DNA of 5,858 nt from CAYJKB01 sp964370625 (lineage in GTDB: Bacteria; Bacillota; Clostridia; Oscillospirales; Butyricicoccaceae). Numbering within the stretch: the stretch's first letter is position 1; each line of letters starts with the position of its first letter. Positions 5,536-5,858 of the stretch are shown in pieces. The stretch spans positions 1 through 5,858 of the forward strand of contig CAYJKB010000074.1 in assembly GCA_964370625.1 (NCBI GenBank). Reading direction: 5' to 3'. The translations under genes and the position numbers were made by a program. The notes under the pieces are model-generated. The model was not told the DNA's origin. It did not search any database and was given only the letters and a program-made list of their open reading frames with translations.

Positions 5536-5858
5536 CTTCCTCCTACCACCTTTACCCTGTTTAAGCACATCAGATTTTTCAAGAGCCTTCATAAGGACTT
5601 GGCACTCTTCATCAGTAAGATGATTAGTGTTAAGTCCTATTTTTTTAGCCAAAAGATTGAATTTCATACGCTGGCTACTTTCTTTCGAGCTGACATAAGT
5701 ATCAAGGTCGGCTTGAAGCTCTTTCATCTGCTCATTTTCGCTTTTGTTCATTTTAAAGCGTGATTTATGTTCAGATAACAAATTTTGCAACAGCAAATTA
5801 AAGCGTTCAGAAATACGAAAACGTAAATATTCATCTTCGGCAATAGTTACCTCTTTTA
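5533..5858 (-). CDS. C-terminal part of an unrecognised convergent gene (partial, runs off the window)
   Basis: On the minus strand the frame is open from the right edge to a TAG at 5535-5533, giving at least 107 residues. Going upstream past the TTG at 5796-5794, the frame continues without a stop through RFRISERFNLLLQNLL, so the true start lies beyond the window. The visible protein is hydrophilic and charged, mostly helix-forming. It has a possible coiled coil (around EQMKELQADLDTYVSS), a segment LTDEECQVLMKALEK and a very basic tail KQGKGGRRK. I do not recognise the family. The basic tail would suit a nucleic-acid-binding or mobilisation-type protein, but that is a guess. Two rows hand-counted here are 38-40% G+C, against 22% for a row of kwaA and 30% for a row of the nuclease, so it probably belongs to the surrounding replicon rather than to the defence cassette. 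Confidence 0.7.
   Translation of the reverse strand, partial: KEVTIAEDEYLRFRISERFNLLLQNLLSEHKSRFKMNKSENEQMKELQADLDTYVSSKESSQRMKFNLLAKKIGLNTNHLTDEECQVLMKALEKSDVLKQGKGGRRK

Noticed and set aside
5778..5800. Imperfect inverted repeat (AATTTTGC / GCAAATT) as a terminator for the operon
   Set aside because: It has a bulge, no T-tract in the right place for the plus strand, and lies within the convergent coding frame.
1..5858. CRISPR arrays, tRNA or rRNA genes, insertion sequence ends, integrase or attachment sites
   Set aside because: I saw no regularly spaced repeats, no tRNA-like cloverleaf or rRNA sequence, no transposase or integrase motifs and no matching terminal repeats at the two cassette edges. 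The repeats at 92-155 are too few and too short for a CRISPR array.

Overview
The window is AT-rich (individual 60-base rows hand-counted at about 22 to 40% G+C). It uses strong GGAGG-type Shine-Dalgarno sites, a TTG start, a textbook sigma-A promoter and tightly packed same-strand genes. This points to a low-G+C Gram-positive bacterium (Bacillota, probably Clostridia or a relative). I cannot place it more finely. It reads as a compact anti-phage defence cassette flanked by fragments of other genes.

Left edge (1-76): a possible C-terminal scrap of an upstream gene, closed by a strong intrinsic terminator. From 80 to 184 lies the cassette's only convincing promoter (TTGAAA, 17 bp, TATAAT with a TG extension). 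It is embedded in repeated ACCGA/TCGGT boxes that look like an operator. There follow a 68-residue HTH regulator read from a TTG codon (185-391), two tandem paralogous cytosine-C5 DNA methyltransferases of 354 residues each (379-1443 and 1440-2504), and a 486-residue putative PD-(D/E)XK restriction endonuclease of type IIS-like layout (2514-3974). Together these form a regulated restriction-modification (R-M) system. Two m5C methyltransferases with one nuclease suggest an asymmetric recognition site with one methyltransferase per strand.

The same strand continues after only 40 nt into a DUF4868/KwaB-like gene (4015-4956), then after 15 nt into a four-helix membrane protein resembling KwaA (4972-5532). 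These are the two components of the Kiwa defence system, here in the order kwaB-kwaA. No terminator or second promoter is evident between the R-M genes and the Kiwa genes, so all six genes may be one transcription unit under the HTH protein. A plausible division of labour is: the HTH protein sets expression level, the methyltransferases protect self DNA, the nuclease cuts unmodified incoming DNA, and Kiwa acts at the membrane and on phage DNA that escapes restriction.

Right edge (5533-5858, minus strand): the 3' part of a convergent gene of clearly higher G+C. Its stop codon directly abuts the kwaA stop inside a 10-bp palindrome, with no intergenic space. This may be the boundary between the defence cargo and the host replicon or mobile element.

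The individual families are known. What merits attention is the fused architecture, the gene order, the paired m5C methyltransferases with this nuclease, and the unusual operator region.
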